From: Amycolatopsis granulosa
GTDB lineage: Bacteria > Actinomycetota > Actinomycetes > Mycobacteriales > Pseudonocardiaceae
Assembly (NCBI RefSeq): GCF_011758745.1
Contig: NZ_JAANOV010000001.1
Span: 4,774,001 to 4,838,000 of the forward strand
Length of the DNA stretch: 64,000 nt
Direction of reading: 5' to 3'
Part shown: positions 28,582 through 36,024 of the stretch, one piece after another
Numbering within the stretch: the first letter of the stretch is position 1
How the letters are laid out: the number at the start of each line of letters is the position of its first letter
Position numbers and translations under genes: made by a program
Notes under the pieces: model-generated
What the model saw: the letters and a program-made list of their open reading frames with translations, nothing else
What the model was told of the DNA's origin: nothing
Database searches by the model: none

Positions 28582-29013
28582 GTGGTCGCCGCTGGAGACG
28601 CTGAGCACAGCAGCGTCGCCGAGAGGCTTGGCATCAAGCCGGACATGACGGTTCAGGAGATCGGGTGGGACGAGGACGTCGACGACGACCTGCGTGCCGC
28701 GATCGAAGAACATATCGGCGGCGATCTCCTCGACGAGGACGCCGACGAGGTCATCGACGTGGTCCTGCTGTGGTGGCGGGAGGATGACGGGGACCTGGTC
28801 GACGCGATCATGGACGCGCGGTCGCCGCTCGACGAGAACGGTTTCATCTGGGTGCTCACCCCCAAGACCGGGCAGCCCGGGCACGTGGAGCCGAGCGAGA
28901 TCGCCGAGGCGGTGCCCACCGTCGGCCTCGCCCAGACCTCGAACATCAGCGTCGGGCCGAACTGGTCCGGCACCAAGCTGGTGCCGCCGAAGTCCAAGTC
29001 GAAGCAGCGCTGA
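28582..29013 (+). CDS. DUF3052 family protein
   Basis: 143 residues, an acidic actinobacterial protein. After an AERLGIKPDMTVQEIGWDED opening comes an acidic middle region (LLDEDADEVIDVVLLWWRED), then the ending VGPNWSGTKLVPPKSKSK. This is the DUF3052 pattern, and the family's function is unknown. The GTG at 28582 is chosen because the GGAGGA site (28567-28572) is too close to the GTG at 28573. It lies between aceE and ahpE; a related gene sits at this position in mycobacteria. Confidence 0.82.
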   Translation: MVAAGDAEHSSVAERLGIKPDMTVQEIGWDEDVDDDLRAAIEEHIGGDLLDEDADEVIDVVLLWWREDDGDLVDAIMDARSPLDENGFIWVLTPKTGQPGHVEPSEIAEAVPTVGLAQTSNISVGPNWSGTKLVPPKSKSKQR

Positions 29014-29074
29014 GAAGCCGCACGCTAAGGTGGGCGTGCGGCAAGCGCAACGTTGGCGATGGGAAGGTGCTTCG

Positions 29075-29539
29075 ATGGCGGTCGAGGTCGGTTCAGTTGC
29101 TCCGGACTTCACCCTGAACGACTACAACAAGCAGCCGGTCACGCTGTCGTCGTTCCGGGGCGACAAGCCGGTGCTGCTGGTCTTCTACCCGTTCGCGTTC
29201 AGCGGGATCTGCCAGGGCGAGCTCTGCCAGCTGCGCGACGAGTTCGCCGAGTACGACGGCCAGGGCGTGCAGGTGCTGGGTGTGTCGGTGGACACACCGT
29301 TCTCGCTCAAGGCGTGGGCCGAGCAGCAGGGCTACCAGTTCCCCCTGCTCTCGGACTTCTGGCCGCACGGTGAGGTGGCCAAGCTCTACGGCGTGTTCAA
29401 CGAGGGCGCCGGCCTGGCCAACCGCGGCACCTTCCTGATCGGCAAGGACGGCGTGGTGCGCTTCGCCGAGGTGAACCAGCCGGGTGAGGCGCGCGACCAG
29501 CTCGCCTGGAAGCGTGCGGTGGCCGAGCTGCCGGAATGA
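29075..29539 (+). CDS. ahpE: AhpE-type peroxiredoxin
   Basis: 154 residues, thiol peroxidase that reduces hydroperoxides and peroxynitrite. The peroxidatic Cys46 lies in PFAFSGICQGELC, with Ser in place of the usual Thr. Unlike the one-Cys AhpE of Mycobacterium tuberculosis, a second Cys51 follows five residues later, the spacing of the resolving Cys in BCP-type peroxiredoxins. ANRGTFLIGKDGVVRF near the end carries the conserved Arg. It starts 61 bases after DUF3052 and is probably cotranscribed with it. Confidence 0.92.
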   Translation: MAVEVGSVAPDFTLNDYNKQPVTLSSFRGDKPVLLVFYPFAFSGICQGELCQLRDEFAEYDGQGVQVLGVSVDTPFSLKAWAEQQGYQFPLLSDFWPHGEVAKLYGVFNEGAGLANRGTFLIGKDGVVRFAEVNQPGEARDQLAWKRAVAELPE

Positions 29540-29546
29540 TGCTCGC

Positions 29547-29576
29547 ACCGGCGGGGTCCCTCGGGGCGCCGCCGGT
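29547..29576 (+). terminator. Hairpin after ahpE
   Basis: ACCGGCGG (29547-29554) pairs with CCGCCGGT (29569-29576), an 8-bp stem between the ahpE stop and the tRNA gene. No U-tract follows. Confidence 0.45.
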
Positions 29577-29579
29577 CCG

Positions 29580-29651
29580 GGGCGCATAGCTCAGTGGAAG
29601 AGCACTTGCCTTACAAGCAAGGGGTCGCAGGTTCGAACCCTGCTGCGCCCA
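29580..29651 (+). tRNA. tRNA-Val (UAC)
   Basis: A 72-base cloverleaf. Acceptor GGGCGCA/TGCGCCC, D stem GCTC/GAGC, anticodon stem CTTGC/GCAAG with loop CTTACAA (anticodon TAC), five-base variable loop, T stem GCAGG/CCTGC with TTCGAAC, and discriminator A. CCA is not encoded. It reads GUA codons. Confidence 0.97.
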
Positions 29652-29723
29652 CCCGTCCGGCCGCTCCGCCGGTGCCCGGAAATCCTGGTGCTCCCAGCGC
29701 TTCACGCTGGCAGACTGCGGGCC

Positions 29724-30434
29724 GTGAACCGTGACTTGATCTCGCGCCTCGCGCATGCCGATCACCCCGTCGCCGCGCCGCTCGGTGACGAAGCCGTGGC
29801 CAGACTGCTGGCCAGGGCCCTGCCGCGCGGGGACGAGCGCATCCTCGACCTCGGTTGCGGTGGCGGGGAGTGGCTGCTGCGCGCGCTCGAGCTGCGTCCG
29901 CAAGCCCGGGGCGAGGGCGTCGATCTTTCCGAAGTCGCTCTCGAGCACGCTCGCCGGGAGGCCGCGCGGCGCGGCCTCGCCGACCGGCTGGCCCTCCACC
30001 ACCTGGACGCGGCCGAATTCACCGGCCCGCCCGCGGATCTCGTGCTCTGCGTCGGCTCCACGCACGCGTTCGGCGGTTTGCTGCCGGCCCTGGCGGCCGC
30101 CCGGAAGCTGCTGACGCCCGGTGGGCGGGTCATCGTGGGCGACGGGTACTGGGAACAGGAGCCGAGCGCGGAGGCCGTCGAGCTGCTCGGCGACCTCGCG
30201 GACCTGCCCGCCACCGTCGACATGGTGACCGGCGACGGCTGGGTGCCCATCTACGGGCATCTCAGTACCCGGCACGAGCTGGACGACTACGAGTGGAACT
30301 GGAGCGGCTCCCTCGCCGAGCGCGCGCCTGACCAGCTCGCCACGGCGAGCGAGCACCGGGACGAGTGGTTGCGTGGCTACCGGCACTGCTTCGGGTTCCT
30401 CACCCTCGTGCTCACTCCCGCAGCGCGACGTTGA
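29724..30434 (+). CDS. SAM-dependent methyltransferase
   Basis: 236 residues, class I methyltransferase fold. The SAM-binding motif ILDLGCGGGEW lies near residue 42. VDLSEVALEHAR follows as motif II, then LHHLDAAEF and the post-motif LLTPGGRVIVGDGYW. The substrate is unknown and no biosynthetic partner is adjacent. The GTG at 29724 stands seven bases after CAGACT (29711-29716), so a leaderless transcript is likely. Its 3' end overlaps a minus-strand coding remnant. Confidence 0.85.
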   Translation: MNRDLISRLAHADHPVAAPLGDEAVARLLARALPRGDERILDLGCGGGEWLLRALELRPQARGEGVDLSEVALEHARREAARRGLADRLALHHLDAAEFTGPPADLVLCVGSTHAFGGLLPALAAARKLLTPGGRVIVGDGYWEQEPSAEAVELLGDLADLPATVDMVTGDGWVPIYGHLSTRHELDDYEWNWSGSLAERAPDQLATASEHRDEWLRGYRHCFGFLTLVLTPAARR

Positions 30435-30513
30435 GCTTCGCGCCGCGGATGACGGCCGGGTTCGCGAGCATCGCCCGGACCAGCGGCCCCTTTTCCGCCG
30501 CCCACGGTCCTGG
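30412..30513 (-). pseudogene. C-terminal remnant of an unknown protein gene
   Basis: Reading leftwards to a TGA at 30414-30412, about 33 codons (segments PWAAEKGPLVRAM and NPAVIRGAKLNVALRE) have G or C at almost every third position, the signature of real coding sequence here. The frame has no start, and upstream it runs into the promoter and start of the glucoamylase gene. It is best read as the truncated 3' end of a lost gene. The family was not recognised. Confidence 0.45.
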
Positions 30514-30557
30514 TAATTCTTTTCCGGTTCGGGTGCCGGGTTGTGGGAGGTCGACGG

Positions 30558-32708
30558 GTGGCTACCTCGAGGCGGGAGTTCCTCCGTGCTGCCGCGCTGG
30601 TCGGCGCCTCCGCCGTGGCGGCACCGGCGGCACCCGCGAGCGCGGATCCCGGCGGTGCGGCACCGGGCGGCCCGGGCGCGGACACCACGTTCACCCCGGC
30701 CGGCAAGCTGGGGTTCGGAACCGCGCGCTCGGCCAGTCCGGTCTGGTTCACGCTCGAGGGTGGGCGGCTCTCCGAGGTGTACCACCCGGACCTGAGTACG
30801 CCGGCGAGCCGGGAGACGCAGATCGTCGTCACCGACGGAGAGTCCTTTGTGGAGCGCGTGTCGGACGTCGAGCACCGCACGGAACTCCCGGACGAGGAGG
30901 TGCCCGCGTACCGGCAGACCGCGCGCGGCACCGGGTGGACCCTGACCACCCGGTACGTGACGGATCCGGACCGGGACACGGTGCTCGTCGACGTCGAGTT
31001 CCGGTCACGGCGGCCGCTGCGCGTGTACGTGCTGCACGATCCGGCGCTCGGCGGTGACGGCACCACCGACCACGCCTTCCCGCGGGCCGGTGCGCTCGTC
31101 GCGGCGAACGGCAGCAGTGCCTGCGCCGTGATGGCGGGCGGCGGGTTCAGCGAGTCGACCGTCGGCTACGCCGGGGTCAACGACGGGTGGACCGAGCTGG
31201 TCGCCGGCCGCGGCCTGCTGACGCACCACTACGCGACGGCCGGGCCCGGGAACGTCGTTCAGCTCGGCCGGTTGCGGCTCGACGGCACGACCCGCACCCG
31301 GGAACTAATCGCCCTCGGCTTCGGCGCGGACGCCGACCACGCGGTGCGCGCCGCGCGGGCCTCGCTGACCCGGGGGTTCGGCCCCGCCGCGGCGGCGTAC
31401 GCATCGGGGTGGCGGCAGTACCTGGCCGGGTTGCCCGAGCCCCCCGCCGACGCGGACCGGCGCGTCTATCTGACCTCGGTGGTGGTGCTGGCCGCGAGCG
31501 AGGACAAGCGCAACCCGGGCGCGTTCATCGCGTCACCGTCGATGCCGTGGGCATTCGGCTTCGACCGGGCGGTGGCGCCGCGGTACGGGTCCTACCACCT
31601 GGTGTGGCCGCGGGACCTGTACCAGATCGCCACCGGACTGCTCGCCGCCGGCGACCGGGCGGCCGCGGAACGCGCGCTGGACTACCTGCTGCGCGTGCAG
31701 CAGCCGGACGGGCACTGGCCGCAGAACACCACTGTGGACGGCACGCCGTTCTGGACTTCGGTCCAGCTCGACGAGACCGCCGCGCCGATGCTGCTGGCGT
31801 GGCTGCTCGACCGAGATGATCGGGCCACAGTGGACAGTCTCACACGCGGTGGCGATTTCCTGTTGTCCTACACCGGGAACGGGCACGCCTCGCCGTACAC
31901 CGAGCAGGAGCGGTGGGAGGAGCAGAGCGGCTATTCCCCGTCCACGATCGCGTCGGTGATCGCCGGGCTGGTGTGCCTGGCCGACCTGATGCACCGGGCT
32001 GGGCGCGACCCGTCGCGGTTCCTCGCCGCGGCGGACCGGTGGCGGGCCGCAGTGGACGGCTGGACGGTGACCGGCAACGGGCCGTACTCGCCTCGCCCGT
32101 ACTTCCTGCGGTTGACGAAGGACGGCAACCCGAACGCCGGGACGACGTACGACCTGGGCAACAACAACCCCGGCACGACCGACCAGCGGGCCGTGGTGGA
32201 CGCCGGTTTCCTCGAGCTGGTGCGGCTGGGTGTGCGGCGGGCGCAGGACCCGGTGGTGCTGAACTCGCTGGCGGTGGTGGACGCGCGGATCTCCACGCTC
32301 ACGCCGTCGGGCCGGCACTGGCACCGCTACTCCGGCGACGGATACGGCGAACAGGCCGACGGCCGGCCGTGGAACGTGAACCGGCCGGACGTGGTACGGA
32401 CCTACGGCCGGTTGTGGCCGATCTTCGCCGGTGAGCGTGGCGAGTACGAACTGCTGGCCGGCGACCGTCCTGCCGCGCGAAACCGGTTGCGCGACATGGC
32501 CGCGTGCGCCGGCGAGACCGGGTTGCTGCCGGAACAGGTGTGGGACACGAACCCGCCCTACCCGGCCGTGCGACCGGGCACGCCGACCGCCTCGGCCACC
32601 CCGCTGGCCTGGACCCACGCCCAATACCTGCGGCTGGCGTGGTCGTTGTCGCGGGGGAGGCCCGTGGAGTACCCCGACGTCGTGGCGACGCGCTACCTGA
32701 ACGCATGA
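30558..32708 (+). CDS. Tat-exported GH15 glucoamylase-type enzyme
   Basis: 716 residues. A twin-arginine signal (SRREFLRAA, residues 4-12, then an Ala-rich core and ASA cleavage region) sends the folded protein out of the cell. Then come a beta-rich N-domain and an (alpha/alpha)6 catalytic domain of family GH15: HLVWPRDLYQ, QNTTVDGTPFW, the general-acid region ERWEEQSGYSPST, and the base region LLPEQVWD. The family releases glucose from starch, dextran or related glucans (glucoamylase, glucodextranase). The GTG at 30558 has TGGGAGG upstream. It acts as a scavenging enzyme outside the membrane. Confidence 0.88.
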   Translation: MATSRREFLRAAALVGASAVAAPAAPASADPGGAAPGGPGADTTFTPAGKLGFGTARSASPVWFTLEGGRLSEVYHPDLSTPASRETQIVVTDGESFVERVSDVEHRTELPDEEVPAYRQTARGTGWTLTTRYVTDPDRDTVLVDVEFRSRRPLRVYVLHDPALGGDGTTDHAFPRAGALVAANGSSACAVMAGGGFSESTVGYAGVNDGWTELVAGRGLLTHHYATAGPGNVVQLGRLRLDGTTRTRELIALGFGADADHAVRAARASLTRGFGPAAAAYASGWRQYLAGLPEPPADADRRVYLTSVVVLAASEDKRNPGAFIASPSMPWAFGFDRAVAPRYGSYHLVWPRDLYQIATGLLAAGDRAAAERALDYLLRVQQPDGHWPQNTTVDGTPFWTSVQLDETAAPMLLAWLLDRDDRATVDSLTRGGDFLLSYTGNGHASPYTEQERWEEQSGYSPSTIASVIAGLVCLADLMHRAGRDPSRFLAAADRWRAAVDGWTVTGNGPYSPRPYFLRLTKDGNPNAGTTYDLGNNNPGTTDQRAVVDAGFLELVRLGVRRAQDPVVLNSLAVVDARISTLTPSGRHWHRYSGDGYGEQADGRPWNVNRPDVVRTYGRLWPIFAGERGEYELLAGDRPAARNRLRDMAACAGETGLLPEQVWDTNPPYPAVRPGTPTASATPLAWTHAQYLRLAWSLSRGRPVEYPDVVATRYLNA

Positions 32709-32764
32709 GCGGCAAGCGGTAGGGGGTTGCCCGCCGCTGGTGCTGTTTGTGGGAGGGTGGGCGG

Positions 32765-33697
32765 GTGCGGGAACGGGCGTTGGCGGCGTTGGCGGGGCTG
32801 GCGATCGGGGATGCGCTGGGCATGCCGACCGAAGGCAAGTCGCCCGCGGAGATCGAACCGGTGACCGGGTTCGCGGCTGCCCGGGGGCTTCCGGCGGGCG
32901 CGGTCACCGACGACACCCAGCAGTGCGTCATCGTGGCTCGCCTGTTGATCGACGGCGGTGGGCGGATCGACCCGCACCGGTTCGCCGGGGCGTTGCTGGC
33001 CTGGGAACGGGATCTGCGCGGTCGCGGTGTCCACGGCCTGCTCGGGCCCTCCACCCGTGCCGCGCTGAACGCCGTCGCCGCGGGCGAACCGCTGGAGCAG
33101 GCCGGCCGGTACGGTGCCACCAACGGCGCGGCCATGCGCATCACGCCCGTCGGGATCGCCACGCCGCCCGACCTGGAGCTCCTCGTCGAGCGGGTGGTCG
33201 AGGCCAGCTGGGTCACCCACCACACCGGCGTCGCCCTGGCGGGGGCCGCCGCGGTCGCCGCCGCCGTGAGCGCGGGAATCGACGGGGCGGGCCTGCCGGA
33301 CGCGATCGACCTCGCCATCGCCGCCGCCGAACTTGCCGCGCAGCGCGGGAACTGGGTCGCCGCCGCGGACGTCGCCGCCCGCATCCGCTGGGCACGGGAC
33401 CTCGATCCCGCGCGCATCGCCACGCTGATCGGCACCAGCGTCGCCACCCAGGAATCGGTGCCCGCCGCCTTCGCGGTGCTCGCGCACGCCGACGACCCTT
33501 GGCACGCCTGCCGCACCGCGGCGAGCCTGGGCGGCGACACCGACACGATCGCCGCCATGGCCGGTGCCATGGCAGGAGCCTGCACTGGAGCCGGCGCCTT
33601 CCCCGAAGACGCCGTCCGCACGGTCACCGAGGTCAACGATCTCCCGCTACCCGAGCTGGCCGACGGCCTGCTGGAACTGCGTGCCGGAACCCGCTGA
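32765..33697 (+). CDS. ADP-ribosylglycohydrolase family protein
   Basis: 310 residues, DraG/ARH fold. The opening ALAGLAIGDALGMPTEG, the metal-binding TDDTQQ (near residue 49) and the late ASLGGDTDTIAAMAGAMAGA bind the two divalent metals of this family, which removes ADP-ribose from proteins or other acceptors. The GTG at 32765 has GGGAGGG at a good distance. It stands alone; its last 51 bases overlap the convergent glycosyltransferase gene. The target is not predictable; no ADP-ribosyltransferase gene is nearby. Confidence 0.88.
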   Translation: MRERALAALAGLAIGDALGMPTEGKSPAEIEPVTGFAAARGLPAGAVTDDTQQCVIVARLLIDGGGRIDPHRFAGALLAWERDLRGRGVHGLLGPSTRAALNAVAAGEPLEQAGRYGATNGAAMRITPVGIATPPDLELLVERVVEASWVTHHTGVALAGAAAVAAAVSAGIDGAGLPDAIDLAIAAAELAAQRGNWVAAADVAARIRWARDLDPARIATLIGTSVATQESVPAAFAVLAHADDPWHACRTAASLGGDTDTIAAMAGAMAGACTGAGAFPEDAVRTVTEVNDLPLPELADGLLELRAGTR

Positions 33698-34837
33698 GCG
33701 GTCACCCGTCCGCGCCACCACGTCCGCGGCCTCCGCCGCCCCGCCGCACGTCCGCACGATCTCCCGCATGCCACGCACGTTCTCGGCGATCCCGGCGTCC
33801 GACGACACCCGCAGCACCGCGTTGTGCAGCGCCTGCACCGTGACGTCCGCCCGGTCCAGCGTGACCCCCAGCCCCAGCTCCGTCAGCCGCGCCGCGTTCA
33901 GCCGCTGCTCCGCCATCTGCGGCACCGCGACCATCGGGACGCCGTGGTACAGCGCCTCCAGCACGCTGCCCATCCCCGCGTGCGTGACGAACGCCGACGC
34001 CATGGCCAGCACGTCCAGCTGCGGCACCATCGCCGCGATTTCCACGTCGTCCGGCACCGGCCCGAGCGTGGCCGGGTCCACGTGCCGGCCGATCGCCATG
34101 ACCGTGTGCCAGCCCAGCCCGGCCGCCATGTCCAGACACGTCCGGAAGAACCCCGGCTGGTCGGTGAAACACGAGCCGAGCGAGACCAACAGCACCGGCT
34201 TGCCCCCCGGCGCCCGCCAGCGGCCCTGGAAGGACCGGTCGCCCAGCGCCGGACCGGTGAAGGTGTGCTCCGGCCCGAGCAGTTCCGGCGACATCTGGAA
34301 CGCCCGCGGCACGAACACCACCTTCGGATCGGCGGTAGCCTGGAACTGTTCGACCGAGCACCCCAGCCCGTGGGTGTCGAGAAATCGCTGGAACCTCTGG
34401 TACACCGGCAGTTCCGACAGGCTCGGCACCCCGAACGCGACCTGCTCCCAGCCCGGGAACAGCGCGTGCGTCGGCGACAGCTGCACCATCGGCACACCCA
34501 GCTTGAGCGCCAGCACCTTCCCCGCGAACGCGACGAAGTCGTAGACGATCACGTCGGGCAGGTCACCGGCGATCGCGGCCTCCAGCACGGGGAGCGCGGC
34601 CTGCGCCTCCCGGTGGTACACCTCCACGCCGGCCATCAGGTCCTCCGGCGGTGGCCCGCCGTCGCGCACTCCGGGCAGCACCACGGGTTCCGCGCCCACC
34701 ACGCGTACCTGCGGGACGAACTCCGCGCCCACCGCGTAGGTCACCCGCCACCCGCGGGCGACCAGCTGGGCCACCACCGCGAGGGTCGGGTTGACGTGCC
34801 CGTGGTCCGCGACGTTGACGAACAGGGCGTGCTTCAC
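33647..34837 (-). CDS. Macrolide-type (MGT) glycosyltransferase
   Basis: 396 residues, GT-B fold, GT1 family. Visible are the HVNPTLAV opening with the catalytic His12 or His14 region, the LVSLGSCF start of the donor domain, and the UDP-sugar motif THAGMGSVLEALYHGVPMV followed by PQMAEQ. The subfamily glucosylates macrolides, flavonoids and other phenolics and often serves self-protection. It starts with GTG at 34837 overlapping the stop of the upstream hydrolase (GTGA). The coupling to a hydrolase suggests the two act on the same small molecule. Its end overlaps the convergent ADP-ribosylglycohydrolase by 51 bases. Confidence 0.88.
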   Translation of the reverse strand: MKHALFVNVADHGHVNPTLAVVAQLVARGWRVTYAVGAEFVPQVRVVGAEPVVLPGVRDGGPPPEDLMAGVEVYHREAQAALPVLEAAIAGDLPDVIVYDFVAFAGKVLALKLGVPMVQLSPTHALFPGWEQVAFGVPSLSELPVYQRFQRFLDTHGLGCSVEQFQATADPKVVFVPRAFQMSPELLGPEHTFTGPALGDRSFQGRWRAPGGKPVLLVSLGSCFTDQPGFFRTCLDMAAGLGWHTVMAIGRHVDPATLGPVPDDVEIAAMVPQLDVLAMASAFVTHAGMGSVLEALYHGVPMVAVPQMAEQRLNAARLTELGLGVTLDRADVTVQALHNAVLRVSSDAGIAENVRGMREIVRTCGGAAEAADVVARTGDRSAGSGTQFQQAVGQLG

Positions 34838-35727
34838 CGCGCCACCCCGCGAACCACGTGCTCGACCGGCGTGCAGTAGGGCAAGCCGGACAGCGTCTCG
34901 CCGCGGAAGAACCGGAGCGCGAGGTCCACGATCTCGGCGGGTCGTTCCAGGTGCACCAGGTGGTCGGCGCCGCGGATCGCGGTGAAGCGCGCGTCCGCAC
35001 AGCGGGCGGCGGCGGCGCGGCTCAGCCGCGGCGTGGTCAGCGGATCGTGCTCACCCGTGGTGACCAGAACCGGGACGGGGAGCACCGCACCGTCGTCACC
35101 GGGGTGGTCCAGCAGCCGCCGGGTGTTGTCCAGGTACTTCGCGACGTCGGCGCCGGTCATCGCGCCCACCAGCCCGGTGAGGCACCGGCGCACCGCGGCC
35201 TGGCGCTGCACGCCCGCCTCGCGGCTGAGCATCAGATCCAGCACCTCGGTCGTGAACTCGTCGTGCCGCCCCTGCTCGGCCAGTTCCACGCTGCGCGCGA
35301 TGCGCTCCCGCAAGGGACCGGTCACGTGCGTCATCGTGCCGACCAGCAGCACGCGCCGCACCCGGTCGGGCCGCAGCTGTGCCCACCGGTGCGCGACACC
35401 GCTGCCGTAGGAGGCGCCGACGAGGTGCACCGGGCCGGGCGCGACGTGGTCGAGGAGGTGGTCGAGCGCGTCGGCCAGGAAGTCCACCCCGTACTCCGGC
35501 GGCAGCCGGTCCGCGGTGCCCCAGCCGGGCAGGTCGGCGGTGATCACGTCGGCGTGGCCGAGCAGATCGCGTTCCACGCGCCCCCAGGCGTCCTTGCGCT
35601 GGAACGCGCCGCCGACCAGGACGACCGGCTCGAGCCCGCCGCCCGATCCGCGCACCTTCCTGCCCTCGTAGGTGAATCCGCCGAACGTGAGCGGGACGAT
35701 CTCCTGCCGGGTGGTCATTGCCGTCAC
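34834..35727 (-). CDS. Alpha/beta hydrolase
   Basis: About 297 residues. The full alpha/beta-hydrolase set is visible: VVLVGGAFQRKDAW oxyanion region, ADLPGWG, nucleophile GASYGSG, TTGEHDPLT with the acid, and GADHLVHLE with the His. It opens with QEIVPLTFGGFTYEGRKVRGSGGG, which is not a signal peptide. The GTG at 35727 is preferred because GAGGAAG lies six bases upstream; ATGs at 35733 and 35718 are alternatives. It is translationally coupled to the MGT glycosyltransferase. Possible esterase or glycoside/lactone hydrolase on a shared substrate; not determinable. Confidence 0.82.
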   Translation of the reverse strand: MTAMTTRQEIVPLTFGGFTYEGRKVRGSGGGLEPVVLVGGAFQRKDAWGRVERDLLGHADVITADLPGWGTADRLPPEYGVDFLADALDHLLDHVAPGPVHLVGASYGSGVAHRWAQLRPDRVRRVLLVGTMTHVTGPLRERIARSVELAEQGRHDEFTTEVLDLMLSREAGVQRQAAVRRCLTGLVGAMTGADVAKYLDNTRRLLDHPGDDGAVLPVPVLVTTGEHDPLTTPRLSRAAAARCADARFTAIRGADHLVHLERPAEIVDLALRFFRGETLSGLPYCTPVEHVVRGVAR

Positions 35728-36024
35728 AAGCATCTTCCTCGGTCGTGGTCGCGGCACGCCACGAAACCACGCCGCCGCCTGTTCTCGCGCCGCGGAAACC
35801 CGATGGAGCCAACATCTCCACACGCACGTGTGACCGGTGTCCGAGCCCTCGGGGACCGCTGTGTGCTACGCCGACACCACCAACCCCCGACATCAGCAAC
35901 CCCTCAGGGCGCATCCGGTGGAAGAACTGGGCGGTGCCCGTCAGTCACGCGCTCGCGGCGGTGACTGTGCCTGGCGAGCGACCTGGCGGAAGTGGTGCGC
36001 GGGCGGGCCGCGCGGCCCGGGGCT
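35728..36024. other. Intergenic region before the hydrolase, with a palindrome
   Basis: 297 bases between the hydrolase start and the LAL regulator stop. CACACG-CA-CGTGTG (35819-35832) is a perfect 6-bp inverted repeat about 92 bases upstream of the hydrolase, a possible operator. No coding pattern, terminator or RNA gene was found. Confidence 0.4.

Noticed and set aside
30558-32708. Loss of the catalytic base in the glucoamylase, suspected from HAQY near the C-terminus
   Set aside because: The base Glu of this family more likely lies in the PEQVWD segment, which is intact.
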